A stretch of DNA of 64,000 bases, taken from the NCBI RefSeq assembly GCF_036013525.1, contig NZ_CP107853.1, positions 2,046,001 to 2,110,000 of the forward strand, read 5' to 3'. This document shows, in pieces, positions 55,965 through 64,000 of this stretch (position 1 is the first letter of the stretch; each line of letters starts with the position of its first letter). Made by a program: the position numbers and the translations under genes. Origin of the DNA: Nonomuraea sp. NBC_00507 (GTDB lineage Bacteria; Actinomycetota; Actinomycetes; Streptosporangiales; Streptosporangiaceae). The notes beneath the pieces were generated by a model. The model did not search any database. It saw only the letters and a program-made list of their open reading frames with translations, and was not told the DNA's origin.

Positions 55965-57065
55965 ATGGCGGATCGTTATCCCACGTCGGTGCCCTACAGT
56001 CGGGCCACGGACGGCTACCACACCTACCGGATCCCCGCGGCGGTCGTCACGCGGGCGGGCACCGTGCTGGCTTTCGCGGAGGGACGGCGCGCCTCGGGCG
56101 GCGACTCCGGACACATCGACTTGGTGCTCAAGCGCTCGACGGACGGCGGCCGGACCTGGGGCGCCCTGCAGGTGATCGCCACGGAGCCGCGGCGCGGCAC
56201 CGCGGGCAACCCGGCTCCGGTGGCGCTGGCCGACGGGCGGATCGTCCTGGTGTTCGTCCGGCAGGGGCCGTCGGCCACCGAGGAGAAGATCCGGCGCGGC
56301 CAGGTGTCCGCGGCCGATGGACGGCGGGTGTTCGTGCAGGTCAGCGAGGACGACGGGGTCACCTGGCCGGCTCCTCGCGAGATCACCGGCACCGCGAAGC
56401 GGCCGGAGTGGCGCTGGTACGCGACCACGCCCGGGCACGCGATCGAGCTGCGGCGCGGGCAGCACACGGGGCGGATCGTGGTCCCCGCCAATCACTCGCT
56501 GCCCCCGAGCGGTCAGGACAACGGGACCGAGGGCAAGTACAACGGCGGCCACTCGGTGCTCAGCGACGACGGCGGCCAGACCTGGCGCATCGGCTACGTC
56601 GACGACAATCCGGACGGCTACGTCAACGTCAACGAGACCACGGCCACCGAGCTGCCCGACGGGCGCGTTTACGTCAATACCCGCACCGACTCGACCGCCC
56701 CCGGCACCAGGGCCGACGCGTACTCCGCCGACGGCGGTCAGACGCTGGAGCAGCCGTTCCGCCCCCAGGCGGCGTTGGTCGGCCCGGTGGTCGAAGGCAG
56801 CGTGTTGTGGTGCGATTCGCCGGACGTGCTGCTGTTCTCGGGCCCCGCGGCGCCCGACGCGCGGGCGATGATGACGGTACGCGCCAGCGACGACCTCGGC
56901 GTCACCTGGCGGGTCGCGCACACGGTGTCCGGGCTGCCTGCGGCCTACTCCGACCTGGTCAGGGTGGACGCAGACACGGTGGGCCTGCTGTTCGAGACCG
57001 GGAGCTTCGGCCCGTACGAGAGCATCGCCTTCCGCCGCATCCCCATCGCCGAGCTGGCGCCCTAG
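55965..57065 (+). CDS. Sialidase-like exo-glycosidase (GH33 type)
   Basis: 366-residue six-bladed propeller. The YRIP motif is HTYRIPAAVV. Asp boxes S-x-D-x-G-x-T-W occur five times (STDGGRTWG, SEDDGVTW, SDDGGQTW, SADGGQTL, SDDLGVTW), and catalytic Arg/Tyr positions are partly visible. It lacks a signal peptide, so it would act inside the cell or leave by another route. Its substrate may be sialic, KDN or a uronic acid. The stop overlaps the convergent siderophore gene by four bases. Confidence 0.87.
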   Translation: MADRYPTSVPYSRATDGYHTYRIPAAVVTRAGTVLAFAEGRRASGGDSGHIDLVLKRSTDGGRTWGALQVIATEPRRGTAGNPAPVALADGRIVLVFVRQGPSATEEKIRRGQVSAADGRRVFVQVSEDDGVTWPAPREITGTAKRPEWRWYATTPGHAIELRRGQHTGRIVVPANHSLPPSGQDNGTEGKYNGGHSVLSDDGGQTWRIGYVDDNPDGYVNVNETTATELPDGRVYVNTRTDSTAPGTRADAYSADGGQTLEQPFRPQAALVGPVVEGSVLWCDSPDVLLFSGPAAPDARAMMTVRASDDLGVTWRVAHTVSGLPAAYSDLVRVDADTVGLLFETGSFGPYESIAFRRIPIAELAP

Positions 57066-58648
57066 ATCGCGTAGAGCGGGTTGGGCACTTTCGTCCAGCT
57101 GTCGCCCGGTGGCGCGCCGTCCAGCTGCGCACGCAGGTGTGCCTTCACCGTGAGGTGCGGGCCGAACAGGGCGTCGCGGTCGGCCCGCACGTCCGGACCG
57201 TCCGGGAGCGCGTCGAACGCCTCCCTGGCGGCGCCCGCCACGACGGCCCACAGCCGTGACTCGGCGGCCCGGTCGCCCGCGCAGAAGAGGGAGATCAGGC
57301 TGCCGAACGTGGTGCCGACGAGTGAGCCGTACAGCTTGGCGTGCAGGACGGCGGGGTCGTCGCTGAGCAGCCTGTCGCTGACCGGCGGGACCTCGATCCC
57401 GTTGCGCGTCAGCCTGGCGGGGCTGAGCCGGACGTCGGCGAGGTCCCGGTAGACCAGGCGGGTGGGCAGGCCGCGAACTCCGTCCATCACGATCAGCAGG
57501 TTCTGACCGTGCGCCTCCAGCGCCGCGCCGAGCGCCAGCAGGCCGAGAGCGCCGGCCAGGGCCAGGCGGGCGAACACCGCCAGCCACTCGGCAGGGTCGC
57601 GGACCATCTCCCGGGCGACGGCCGCGACCGGCAGCACGACGCCGCCTCGGGTGACGGCGGGCGTCGGCTCGCGCAGCATGGCCGACACGTCGGCGCTCAG
57701 CTCGCCCTTGGCCGTGGCGGCGGCCCCGGCCAGGTAGCGGGCCATGTGCAGGCGGCCGCCCAGTCGCGCCGACAGGTCCGTGAGCACGTCGGACAGCGCC
57801 ACGCAGTCGCGGATCGAGCCGGGGGAGATGTCCCTGACGTCCGAGGTCATGCGGGTGGTGAACGCCGTCTTGAAATGCGGGCCGCCGTCGAGCGGGGCGA
57901 GGGTGCGTACGGACATCAGCGGGTGTGCCGGGATCGCACCCAGCGCGTACGGCCGCAGGCCCAGGTCGGGCAGCACGTGCCGGGTCTGCCACGGGTGCAC
58001 GGGCAGGAGCAGCCGGTCGCCGTCGGTGAGCGAGGCCGGCCACGGACCCGAGACCAGGCAGTCCGCCGCGGGCACCGCGACCAGGTCCAGGGCGACGACG
58101 GGGCGGTGCTCCGGCATGTACGCCAGCTGCTCAGCCACCGAGACACCCGGGCGGTTGCGGCAGCACGGATGGTAAGGGTGACCGTCGACCACACTCTGCT
58201 CGTAGTACTCCGGCGTGGCGGTCGTCGCCGGGGGCTGCGTGGCGGCGCTCGCCCGGGACAGGGCCAGGGAGGCGACGCTGTTGTCCAGATCCTCGACCAG
58301 CCGCACGGCCCCGGGCAGCCGGAGCGCGGCCAGCAGGTCGGCAGGGTGCGTCCAGGGGCGGCCGTCCAGCCACAGGGCGGGTACGCCGCCCAGGTCGTAC
58401 GGCAGCCGCGCCGGCCCGGCCATCCGCCGCCCGTCGGACAACACCACAACGGCCTGCCCGGCAGGAGAGCCGGGGGACCCCTCACCCGGGGATGCGGCCA
58501 CGCCGGGGAGGGATTCGTGGAGGAGGCTGCGCCACAGGCGACCGAGCACGGCGGCTCGCGCGTCCGGAAGCGCCGCGGCGTAGGACGCCGACAGATCAGG
58601 ACGTACAACGGCCAGCTCGGCCGCGAACTGCTCCTCAAGCAGCCCCAT
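57062..58648 (-). CDS. IucA/IucC-family siderophore synthetase 1
   Basis: 528-residue NIS synthetase that joins a polyamine or amino alcohol to citrate or a similar acid, using ATP. GHPYHPCCRNRPG is the nucleotide loop, LLPVHPWQTRHVLP follows, and FKTAFTTRMTSDVRDISP and LEAHGQNLLIVMDG bear the metal/ATP contacts. The first loop has Cys-Arg where HPxxKxR is usual, so its specificity or activity may differ. It has no ribosome-binding site near ATG 58648. It is divergent from a second NIS gene with a 79-base A/T-rich gap. Confidence 0.9.
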   Translation of the reverse strand: MGLLEEQFAAELAVVRPDLSASYAAALPDARAAVLGRLWRSLLHESLPGVAASPGEGSPGSPAGQAVVVLSDGRRMAGPARLPYDLGGVPALWLDGRPWTHPADLLAALRLPGAVRLVEDLDNSVASLALSRASAATQPPATTATPEYYEQSVVDGHPYHPCCRNRPGVSVAEQLAYMPEHRPVVALDLVAVPAADCLVSGPWPASLTDGDRLLLPVHPWQTRHVLPDLGLRPYALGAIPAHPLMSVRTLAPLDGGPHFKTAFTTRMTSDVRDISPGSIRDCVALSDVLTDLSARLGGRLHMARYLAGAAATAKGELSADVSAMLREPTPAVTRGGVVLPVAAVAREMVRDPAEWLAVFARLALAGALGLLALGAALEAHGQNLLIVMDGVRGLPTRLVYRDLADVRLSPARLTRNGIEVPPVSDRLLSDDPAVLHAKLYGSLVGTTFGSLISLFCAGDRAAESRLWAVVAGAAREAFDALPDGPDVRADRDALFGPHLTVKAHLRAQLDGAPPGDSWTKVPNPLYAI

Positions 58649-58727
58649 ATTTCACACTATTTCCAGAAATATCCTGGGTATCTAGCCCATGGGCATTAAT
58701 AGGCATAAATGGTAAGAAAAGGTCGCC

Positions 58728-60296
58728 ATGGCATCCACGGAGCTCCCGTCCCCTGGGCCTGAGCGAGAGGCACGGACGGTCGCCGCGGCCCTCGCGGTTA
58801 CGGCGCTGCTCAACTGCCTGCTCCGCGAGACGGCCCGCCCGGGCCCGGATCCTGGGACATTCGCCCTCGCCGCGACCGGCCGCGTGCTGCGCGTCCACGG
58901 CAAACGCTTCCCGGCCGAGCCGGAGCTCCGCACGCCCGACGGCTGGCTGCCGGTGTCGCTGGACGACCTGATCGCGCTGGCGGCGGCGGAACTCCGCGCG
59001 AGCACCGGAGTGGACAACGACGTGCTGCCCGCCGAGATCGCCCACAGCCGGGACGTCGCGGCCGCGTTGCTGGCCGCCAGACAGGCCGCCGCGCCGCCCG
59101 CGGACCCGTACGTGCGCTCCGAACAGGCCCTCGTCGCCGGGCATCGCTACCACCCCGCGCCCAAGGCCCGCGGTGGCGCGGGTCCGGAGGAGTGGCTGCG
59201 TTACGCGCCGGAGGCGCACGCGAGCTTCGCCCTGCCGCTGCTCGGCGTGCCCGCCGAGGTCCTGGTGGAGGAGGGGGAGGTGAGCGCGCTCGATCGGCTG
59301 GGCCCGCTCCCGGGCGATGGCGTGGCGCTGCTGCCCGCGCACCCCTGGCAGGTGGAGCTGCTCGGCGGCCTGCGCGGCGGGCGGCTGCGTCAGCTGGGCG
59401 CCACGGCGGCCGTCGCCGTGCCGACCGCGTCGATCCGCACGGTCTACCTGCCGGAGCTCGACCTGTTCTGCAAGTTCAGCCTGGACGTGCGGATCACGAA
59501 CGATGTTCGCCGCCTGTGGCTGCGTGACCTGCGCCGGCTGAGCGCGGTCGCCGACCTGGTCGACGGCGCCTTCGACGGCCTGCCCGAGCATGTGCCCCGG
59601 CCCGCCGTGCTGCGCGACCGCGGATACCGCAGCGCGGAGCTGGGCGGGGACGGGGGCGAGGCGCTGGCCGTGATCGTCAGGGACGGGCTGCGCGAGCACG
59701 TGCGCCCGGGACTGACCGCGCTGATGGCGGCGGGGATCAGCGAGGGCTTCCCCGGCAACCCGCTCGACGGCCTGGATGAGGACCGGGCGCTGCTGTGGTG
59801 GGAACGGTACCTGGAGCACCTGGTGCCGCCGGTTCTGCACGCGTACCTCCGCCACGGGATCGTGCTCGAATGCCACCTGCAGAACGTGCTCGTCGCGGTG
59901 GACGAGCACGGCCTGCCCGCTCAGGCGCTCTACCGTGATCACGAAGGCGTCAGGGTCGTCGCGGAGCGTCATCCCGAGATCCCAGGCTCGGGCCTGGTGA
60001 GCCCTTCCTACGGCTGGGAGCGGCTGGTCTACTGCCTGGTGACCAACAACCTCTACGAGCTCGCCGGGGCGGTCGCAGAGCGCCATCCGCGGCTGTGGGA
60101 GGAGTTGTGGGCGCGGGCGAGGGCCGTGTTCAAAGGCGCCGGGCGGGATCACGGCGATCCGGAGGACGTGCGGACGCTGCTCTCCAGCACGCACATTCCG
60201 GCCAAGGCCAATCTCCTGCTGCGCTGGACGGACGCGGCTGGAGAGGCGATGCGGTGCGTGCCCGTGCCCAACCCCTTGCGACTCTTTACGGCATAA
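58728..60296 (+). CDS. IucA/IucC-family siderophore synthetase 2
   Basis: 522-residue NIS synthetase. AGHRYHPAPKARGGAGPEE matches the standard ATP loop, LLPAHPWQVELLGG follows, then FCKFSLDVRITNDVRRLW and LECHLQNVLVAVDEHG. All key basic residues are kept. Paired with the divergent paralogue it would make an ester or amide-linked citrate/succinate siderophore in two steps. No decarboxylase, monooxygenase or transporter is adjacent. Iron control from the A/T-rich gap is likely but no perfect iron box is visible. Confidence 0.92.
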   Translation: MASTELPSPGPEREARTVAAALAVTALLNCLLRETARPGPDPGTFALAATGRVLRVHGKRFPAEPELRTPDGWLPVSLDDLIALAAAELRASTGVDNDVLPAEIAHSRDVAAALLAARQAAAPPADPYVRSEQALVAGHRYHPAPKARGGAGPEEWLRYAPEAHASFALPLLGVPAEVLVEEGEVSALDRLGPLPGDGVALLPAHPWQVELLGGLRGGRLRQLGATAAVAVPTASIRTVYLPELDLFCKFSLDVRITNDVRRLWLRDLRRLSAVADLVDGAFDGLPEHVPRPAVLRDRGYRSAELGGDGGEALAVIVRDGLREHVRPGLTALMAAGISEGFPGNPLDGLDEDRALLWWERYLEHLVPPVLHAYLRHGIVLECHLQNVLVAVDEHGLPAQALYRDHEGVRVVAERHPEIPGSGLVSPSYGWERLVYCLVTNNLYELAGAVAERHPRLWEELWARARAVFKGAGRDHGDPEDVRTLLSSTHIPAKANLLLRWTDAAGEAMRCVPVPNPLRLFTA

Positions 60297-60311
60297 GCCA
60301 CTCTCGCCCGC

Positions 60312-61757
60312 TCACGCATCGGGCGGCAGGAGTCGCTCGGGCAACGATTTCACGCGGCCGATGATGGCGGTGGTCGAGCGGTCGGGAACGTAGCCGAGCA
60401 CCCGCACCTCGCCGCCCAGCGCGCGCACCAGCGGCGCCTCCTCCAGCATTTCCGGTGTGTAGTCGCCGCCTTTGACATAGAGCTCGGGGCGGATCATTCT
60501 GAGCAGCCGCTCCGGGGTGTCCTCGTCGAATTCGACCACGTAGTCCACGTCGTTCAGCGCCGCGAGCACCGACATGCGGTCCTCACACGGGTTGACCGGC
60601 CGCCCCGAGCCCTTCAGCCGGGCCACGCTCGCGTCGCTGTTGACCGCCACCACCAGCACGTCGCCGAGCTGCCCCGCCTGCTCCAGATAGGTCACGTGCC
60701 CCCGGTGCAGCACGTCGAAGCAGCCGTTGGTGAACACGACCCGCTCGCCCCTGCGCCGGTGCTCATCCAGCAGCCGGGCCAGCCGCTCGGGAGTCTGCAC
60801 CGCGCCCTCGCGGCGGCGCAGGGCATGCAGCAGGTCGTGCCGCGTGCAGATGGCGGTGCCCGAGCGGCGTACGACGACGCCGGCCGCGGCCTGGCCCGCC
60901 TGCGCCGCCTCCTCCGGCGACGCACCGTCCGCGAGCCAGAGCGCGAAGGCCGCGGTGTAGGTGTCGCCCGCGCCCGTGGTCATGTGCTGCGGCGCGGGCT
61001 GCGCGTAGGTCCGATACGGCGGGCAGCCGCTCCTGTGCAGCAGTGTGCCCTCGCCGTCGAGCGTGGTCACCACGATCTCGGCGCCGGTCAGCTCCAGCAG
61101 CCGGTCGCTGCGCGCCATCAGGTACGCCGGCCGGTCCACCTCTCCGTCCTCGTCGCCCAGCAGGCGTACGACCTCGGCGTAGTTGGGCAGCACCGCGGCC
61201 GGCGCGCACTCCCGCCACGACGCCACCGCGTGCGCGTCCACCACCAGCAGGGCGACCTCGGCGAGCGCCCGGCGCACCGCGGGCGTGCACACGCCGCCGC
61301 CGTAGTCGCAGGCCACCACCACATCGGCTCGGCCCACGGCCGCCGTCACCCGTCGCAGCAGCTCGCACTCGGCCTCCGCGGGGAGGACGTCGTGGTCCTC
61401 CTCGTCGTAGCGGGCCGTGAGCTGGCCGCTGGCGACCAGCCGCCGCTTGTGCGCGGTACGCCGCCCGGGCACGGTCACCAGGTCCGTCTCCACGCCGAGC
61501 AGGCGCAGCGACTGCACCAGCTCGTCACCGGGCGGGTCGTCGCCCACGACGCCGACGAGCCGGACGCGGGCCCCGAGCGCCACGAGGTTGGCCGCCGTGT
61601 TGGCGGCGCCGCCCGGCGCGTTCTCGGTCGCCTCCAGGCTCATCACGGGCACCGGAGCCTCCTGAGCCAGCCGTTTCGCCGAGCCGAGCAGCCACGAGTC
61701 CAGCATGACGTCGCCCACGACCACGGCGTTGACGGTCTTCTCGTTCGCGGTGCCCAT
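60312..61757 (-). CDS. hldE: Bifunctional heptose kinase/adenylyltransferase (HldE/RfaE)
   Basis: 481-residue two-domain enzyme. PfkB sugar kinase ~1-320: NAPGGAANTAANLVALGA and MTTGAGDTYTAAFALWLADG. Nucleotidyltransferase ~345-481: VVFTNGCFDVLHRGHVTYLEQAG with the HxGH motif, then LYVKGGDYTPEMLEEA. It phosphorylates heptose-7-P at C1 and adenylates heptose-1-P to ADP-heptose. The start 61757 is 15 bases from the start of the divergent GT9 gene. ADP-heptose paths are common in Gram-negatives and rarer in actinobacteria. Confidence 0.93.
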   Translation of the reverse strand: MGTANEKTVNAVVVGDVMLDSWLLGSAKRLAQEAPVPVMSLEATENAPGGAANTAANLVALGARVRLVGVVGDDPPGDELVQSLRLLGVETDLVTVPGRRTAHKRRLVASGQLTARYDEEDHDVLPAEAECELLRRVTAAVGRADVVVACDYGGGVCTPAVRRALAEVALLVVDAHAVASWRECAPAAVLPNYAEVVRLLGDEDGEVDRPAYLMARSDRLLELTGAEIVVTTLDGEGTLLHRSGCPPYRTYAQPAPQHMTTGAGDTYTAAFALWLADGASPEEAAQAGQAAAGVVVRRSGTAICTRHDLLHALRRREGAVQTPERLARLLDEHRRRGERVVFTNGCFDVLHRGHVTYLEQAGQLGDVLVVAVNSDASVARLKGSGRPVNPCEDRMSVLAALNDVDYVVEFDEDTPERLLRMIRPELYVKGGDYTPEMLEEAPLVRALGGEVRVLGYVPDRSTTAIIGRVKSLPERLLPPDA

Positions 61758-61772
61758 GAGGAGCGAGTACCT

Positions 61773-62927
61773 GTGAAAGCTCTGCTCAAACCCATGAGGC
61801 TGAACCCCGCGCCAGGTATGGAGGGGATGTCCTGGGGTAGCCGGGCGGCTATGCACGGCTGCTCGGACCTGGTCGACGGCGTGGAGCGGATCGCGGTGCT
61901 GAGAGCCAACGCGATCGGCGACTACCTGCTGGCCGTGCCGGCGTTGGAGGCGCTCAAGCGGGCCTACCCCGGTGCCCGGCTGACCCTGCTCGGCACCGCC
62001 TGGCACGCCGAGTTCCTCACCGGGCGGCCAGGGCCCGTGGACGACGTGGTGGCGCTGCCGCCGATCTCGGGCGTCTCGACGTCGGAACGCGGGCACCCGG
62101 CGCCCGACGAGCTCTGCGAGCGGCTGCGGGAGCGCGGTTTCGACCTGGCGGTGCAGATCCACGGCGGTGGCCGGTTCTCCAACCCGTTCATCCGGCGGCT
62201 GGGGGCGCGGGTGACGGCCGGACTGCGGGCGCCGGACGCCGAGGGGCTCGACCGCTGGGTGCCGTACACGGACTACCACCACGAGACGCTGCGTTTCCTG
62301 CAGGTCGCCGCCCTGGTCAGTGGGGTCGCGGACGGGCTGGAGCCCCGCCTGGCGGTCACCGGCGAGGACCGGGGCGAGCTGGCTCGCGTCTTCGGCGAAC
62401 CGCCGCCGGGGCTGGTCGCCGTGCACCCGGGGGCGAACGATCCGCGCCGCCGGTGGCCGGTGGAGCGCTTCGCCGCCGTCGCCGACCGGCTCGACCGGCC
62501 CGTCGTCGTCACGGGCACGGACAAGGAGCGGGACCTGGTGGAGGGCGTGGTGGCCGCCATGCGCCGCCCGGCCATCCCCGCCGTGGGCACGTTCGGCCTC
62601 GGCGGGCTGGCCGCGCTCTACGAGCGCTGCGACCTGGTGATCGCCAACGACACCGGCCCCCGGCACCTGGCCGCCGCCGTCGGCACGCCCACGGTCGCCA
62701 TTTACTGGTGCGGCAACCTCATCAACCACGGGCCGATGTCCAGGACCCGGCACCGGCCGCTGATCTCGTGGACCACGGCGTGTCCGGTGTGCGGCGCCGG
62801 CGGCGTGGACCCGCGGGCGGAGCGTTGCCCGCATGACCCGTCGTGGGTGATCGACGTATCCGTGGGCATGGTGATGGAACAGATCAGAGACTTGCTCACG
62901 GTGGAGGGGAGATGTGGACATGAGTGA
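61773..62927 (+). CDS. GT9 heptosyltransferase-like glycosyltransferase
   Basis: 384-residue GT-B enzyme of family 9. The N-terminal half has IAVLRANAIGDYLLAVPALE, typical of WaaF/WaaC. The donor half has VAVHPGANDPRRRWPVERFA and CDLVIANDTGPRHLAAAVGTP. Three cysteine pairs near the end (CPVCGAGG, RCPHDP) are unusual and may bind zinc. It probably transfers heptose from ADP-heptose made by the divergent HldE. GTG 61773. The stop overlaps a small downstream gene by 14 bases. Confidence 0.9.
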   Translation: MKALLKPMRLNPAPGMEGMSWGSRAAMHGCSDLVDGVERIAVLRANAIGDYLLAVPALEALKRAYPGARLTLLGTAWHAEFLTGRPGPVDDVVALPPISGVSTSERGHPAPDELCERLRERGFDLAVQIHGGGRFSNPFIRRLGARVTAGLRAPDAEGLDRWVPYTDYHHETLRFLQVAALVSGVADGLEPRLAVTGEDRGELARVFGEPPPGLVAVHPGANDPRRRWPVERFAAVADRLDRPVVVTGTDKERDLVEGVVAAMRRPAIPAVGTFGLGGLAALYERCDLVIANDTGPRHLAAAVGTPTVAIYWCGNLINHGPMSRTRHRPLISWTTACPVCGAGGVDPRAERCPHDPSWVIDVSVGMVMEQIRDLLTVEGRCGHE

Positions 62928-63183
62928 TCACGCAGTGCTTGACGAGCTGCGGCAGGCCATCGACGAGGCGTTCGGCGAGCGTGACCGGGTCGCGATCCGG
63001 GAGGTGTACGCGGCGGCGTCCGAACACGTGAACCTGCCCGCCGACCTGCTCGCGCACCTCAACGAGCTGCCCGAGGGCGCCTACAGTCGGCAGGAAGTGA
63101 CCGAGGCGATCAACGACGTCATCCGGCGCCGGGGTGAGCAGGACAGCCTGGGGCTGCTGGATTCTCCGGATTCAGGCGCATAG
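62914..63183 (+). CDS. Small conserved protein after GT9
   Basis: 89-residue acidic helical protein (LDELRQAIDEAFGERDRVAIREVYAAASEH..., PEGAYSRQEVTEAINDVIRRRG). No signal peptide or membrane helix. It overlaps the GT9 gene by 14 bases and is read from GTG 62914, behind GGAGGGG, or ATG 62920. It is probably co-translated. Function unknown; small helical accessory proteins of this kind often bind a glycosyltransferase or regulate its operon. Confidence 0.65.
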   Translation: MDMSDHAVLDELRQAIDEAFGERDRVAIREVYAAASEHVNLPADLLAHLNELPEGAYSRQEVTEAINDVIRRRGEQDSLGLLDSPDSGA

Positions 63184-63211
63184 CGAGGCGGCGGCGCGGC
63201 GTCCCGCACTC

Positions 63212-63280
63212 ATGCGGCTCCGGTTCCTGCTCGCCGGTGGCGATCAGCACGCGGCCGAGGACCTGGTGCAGAGCGCGCGA
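63212..63280 (+). pseudogene. ECF sigma factor relic
   Basis: LRFLLAGGDQHAAEDLVQSA matches the region 2.1 pattern of SigE-type ECF sigma factors (usually LxxTGDxHxAEDLVQxAL). After this the frame continues only into Pro/Arg-rich sequence and stops near 63348. There is no HTH region 4. It is a decayed fragment, not a working gene. Confidence 0.45.
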
Positions 63281-63403
63281 CCGCCACCACACCCTGACCG
63301 GGTGTTCTACAGCCTCGACGGTGAGCCACGGGACGCGCCCGACGGCTAGCGGTACGTGGGCTAAGGCGGTGCTGGTGCGGTTCCTCTCGGTGGTCTACGG
63401 GTC

Positions 63404-64000
63404 CTAGGCGAGGGACACAATGGCGATGCCGAGGCACATCTCGTCGCTGGTGCCGTCGCCCCACACCACGTACCGGGGCGGCTGCTTCTGGAGTTGCGGC
63501 AGCAGGGCGCGCAGGCCGGCGTCGTGGGTGCAGGTCACCCGGACGACGTCGCCCTTCTTGAGCTGGACGGGCTTGGGGAGTACGCGCAGCGACTGGTCGT
63601 CGAAGTTGTAATCGGGGACGTCCAGCAGTGTGCGGGCCCCGGGCGCGCCGGGGTTGAGCTCGACCTTGATGGCGCGGCCGAGCAGGTGCATGTGGCCGGC
63701 CAGGGCGTGGACGGTGGCGGGGCCCCCGATGGGCAGGTCGCAGTGCTGCGTGGGGCCCGGCTCGGCCGGGCGGCAGAACTCGGCGAGTTCGGTCAGCTGG
63801 TCCTCGATCTCCTTGCCGAACCTGCCGATGACGTCCTTCACCGCGGCGGCCCGGTCGCACAGCGGGCCCGACTCCTTCGGCGTGCAGGGCAGCTCGACCG
63901 GGGCGGGGAACAGCGCGGTCTCGAGCGGCGTCAGCGACTGCTCGGTGAGGCGCAGCCGGATCCCGGAACGGTCGGTGCCCGGCTTGCCCGCCACGCCCAG
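63404..64000 (-). CDS. Copper type II ascorbate-dependent monooxygenase domain, 5' end outside window
   Basis: The visible ~199 residues are the C-terminal part of a PHM/DBH-type monooxygenase. The copper site is GHMHLLGRAIKVE (the H-x-H pair) and the later methionine in GDGTSDEMCLGIAIV. LDVPDYNFDDQSLRVLPKP is the conserved family stretch. Cysteine pairs (LPCTPKE, PLCDRAA, EFCRPAE, QHCDLPI) suggest disulfides and export. The frame continues past the right edge, so start and signal are not visible. It would hydroxylate an unknown substrate with O2 and reductant. Confidence 0.82.
   Translation of the reverse strand: MGVAGKPGTDRSGIRLRLTEQSLTPLETALFPAPVELPCTPKESGPLCDRAAAVKDVIGRFGKEIEDQLTELAEFCRPAEPGPTQHCDLPIGGPATVHALAGHMHLLGRAIKVELNPGAPGARTLLDVPDYNFDDQSLRVLPKPVQLKKGDVVRVTCTHDAGLRALLPQLQKQPPRYVVWGDGTSDEMCLGIAIVSLA

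Noticed and set aside
58649..58727. Iron box (IdeR/DmdR type) between the NIS genes
   Set aside because: A/T-rich, with a GCCCATGGGC palindrome, but no stretch matches TTAGGTTAGSCTAACCTAA well enough.
61758..62921. Long N-terminal extension of the HldE frame
   Set aside because: Residues before MGTANEKTV are the shadow of the GT9 gene; the PfkB domain starts right after 61757.

Overview
The window is high-GC DNA with closely packed genes, frequent GTG starts and many 4-base start/stop overlaps. It comes from a filamentous actinobacterium. A DUF5753 regulator, a family 2B encapsulin, class F sortase and a large cellulase set with the CelR operator TGGGAGCGCTCCCA point to the Streptosporangiales (Nonomuraea-like). 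That placement is an inference. I saw no rRNA, tRNA, CRISPR array or insertion sequence.

Layout. 1-6 kb: methyltransferase, TetR, a membrane Fe-S oxidoreductase, a glycosyltransferase pair and CsoR. 6-12 kb: small conserved proteins, a lipoprotein, gamma carbonic anhydrase, a DivIVA-like coiled-coil protein, GntR and VanZ. 12.5-15 kb: part of a 3-hydroxyanthranilate/2-aminomuconate pathway (hydratase/decarboxylase, RidA deaminase, kynureninase). 15-21 kb: DUF2293, an FKBP lipoprotein, a NERD-pseudokinase coupled to a GNAT, a DJ-1/MarR pair with a clear operator, and an XRE regulator. 21-24 kb: a frameshifted O-methyltransferase, two tandem paralogous small secreted proteins, NlpC/P60 and STAS.

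24.1-28.9 kb holds a family 2B encapsulin shell gene with IspH and a polyprenyl diphosphate synthase in one operon and a divergent alcohol dehydrogenase. This is an isoprenoid-linked nanocompartment locus. 29-32 kb: epimerase, anti-sigma-type ATPase, a FolP2-like protein and DUF1992.

32.2-47.7 kb is a dedicated plant-polysaccharide island: GH6 exocellulase, GH48, GH9, GH5 mannanase, AA10 LPMO and GH12, all secreted and all but one clearly carrying CBM2. It ends in the LacI-type regulator CelR, whose gene overlaps a membrane Ser/Thr kinase. Four perfect CelR boxes cover the two divergent cellulase promoters and the celR promoter, so the enzymes and regulator form one cellobiose-responsive regulon (inferred from Thermobifida CelR).

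47.9-55.8 kb: class A PBP, a probable glycan operon, STAS, a flavoprotein disulfide reductase, and an acidic repeat protein with a class F sortase. 56-60.3 kb: a cytoplasmic sialidase and two divergent NIS siderophore synthetases. 60.3-63.2 kb: an HldE-type heptose kinase/adenylyltransferase and a GT9 heptosyltransferase, unusual in a Gram-positive. The right edge has an ECF sigma relic and part of a copper type II monooxygenase.
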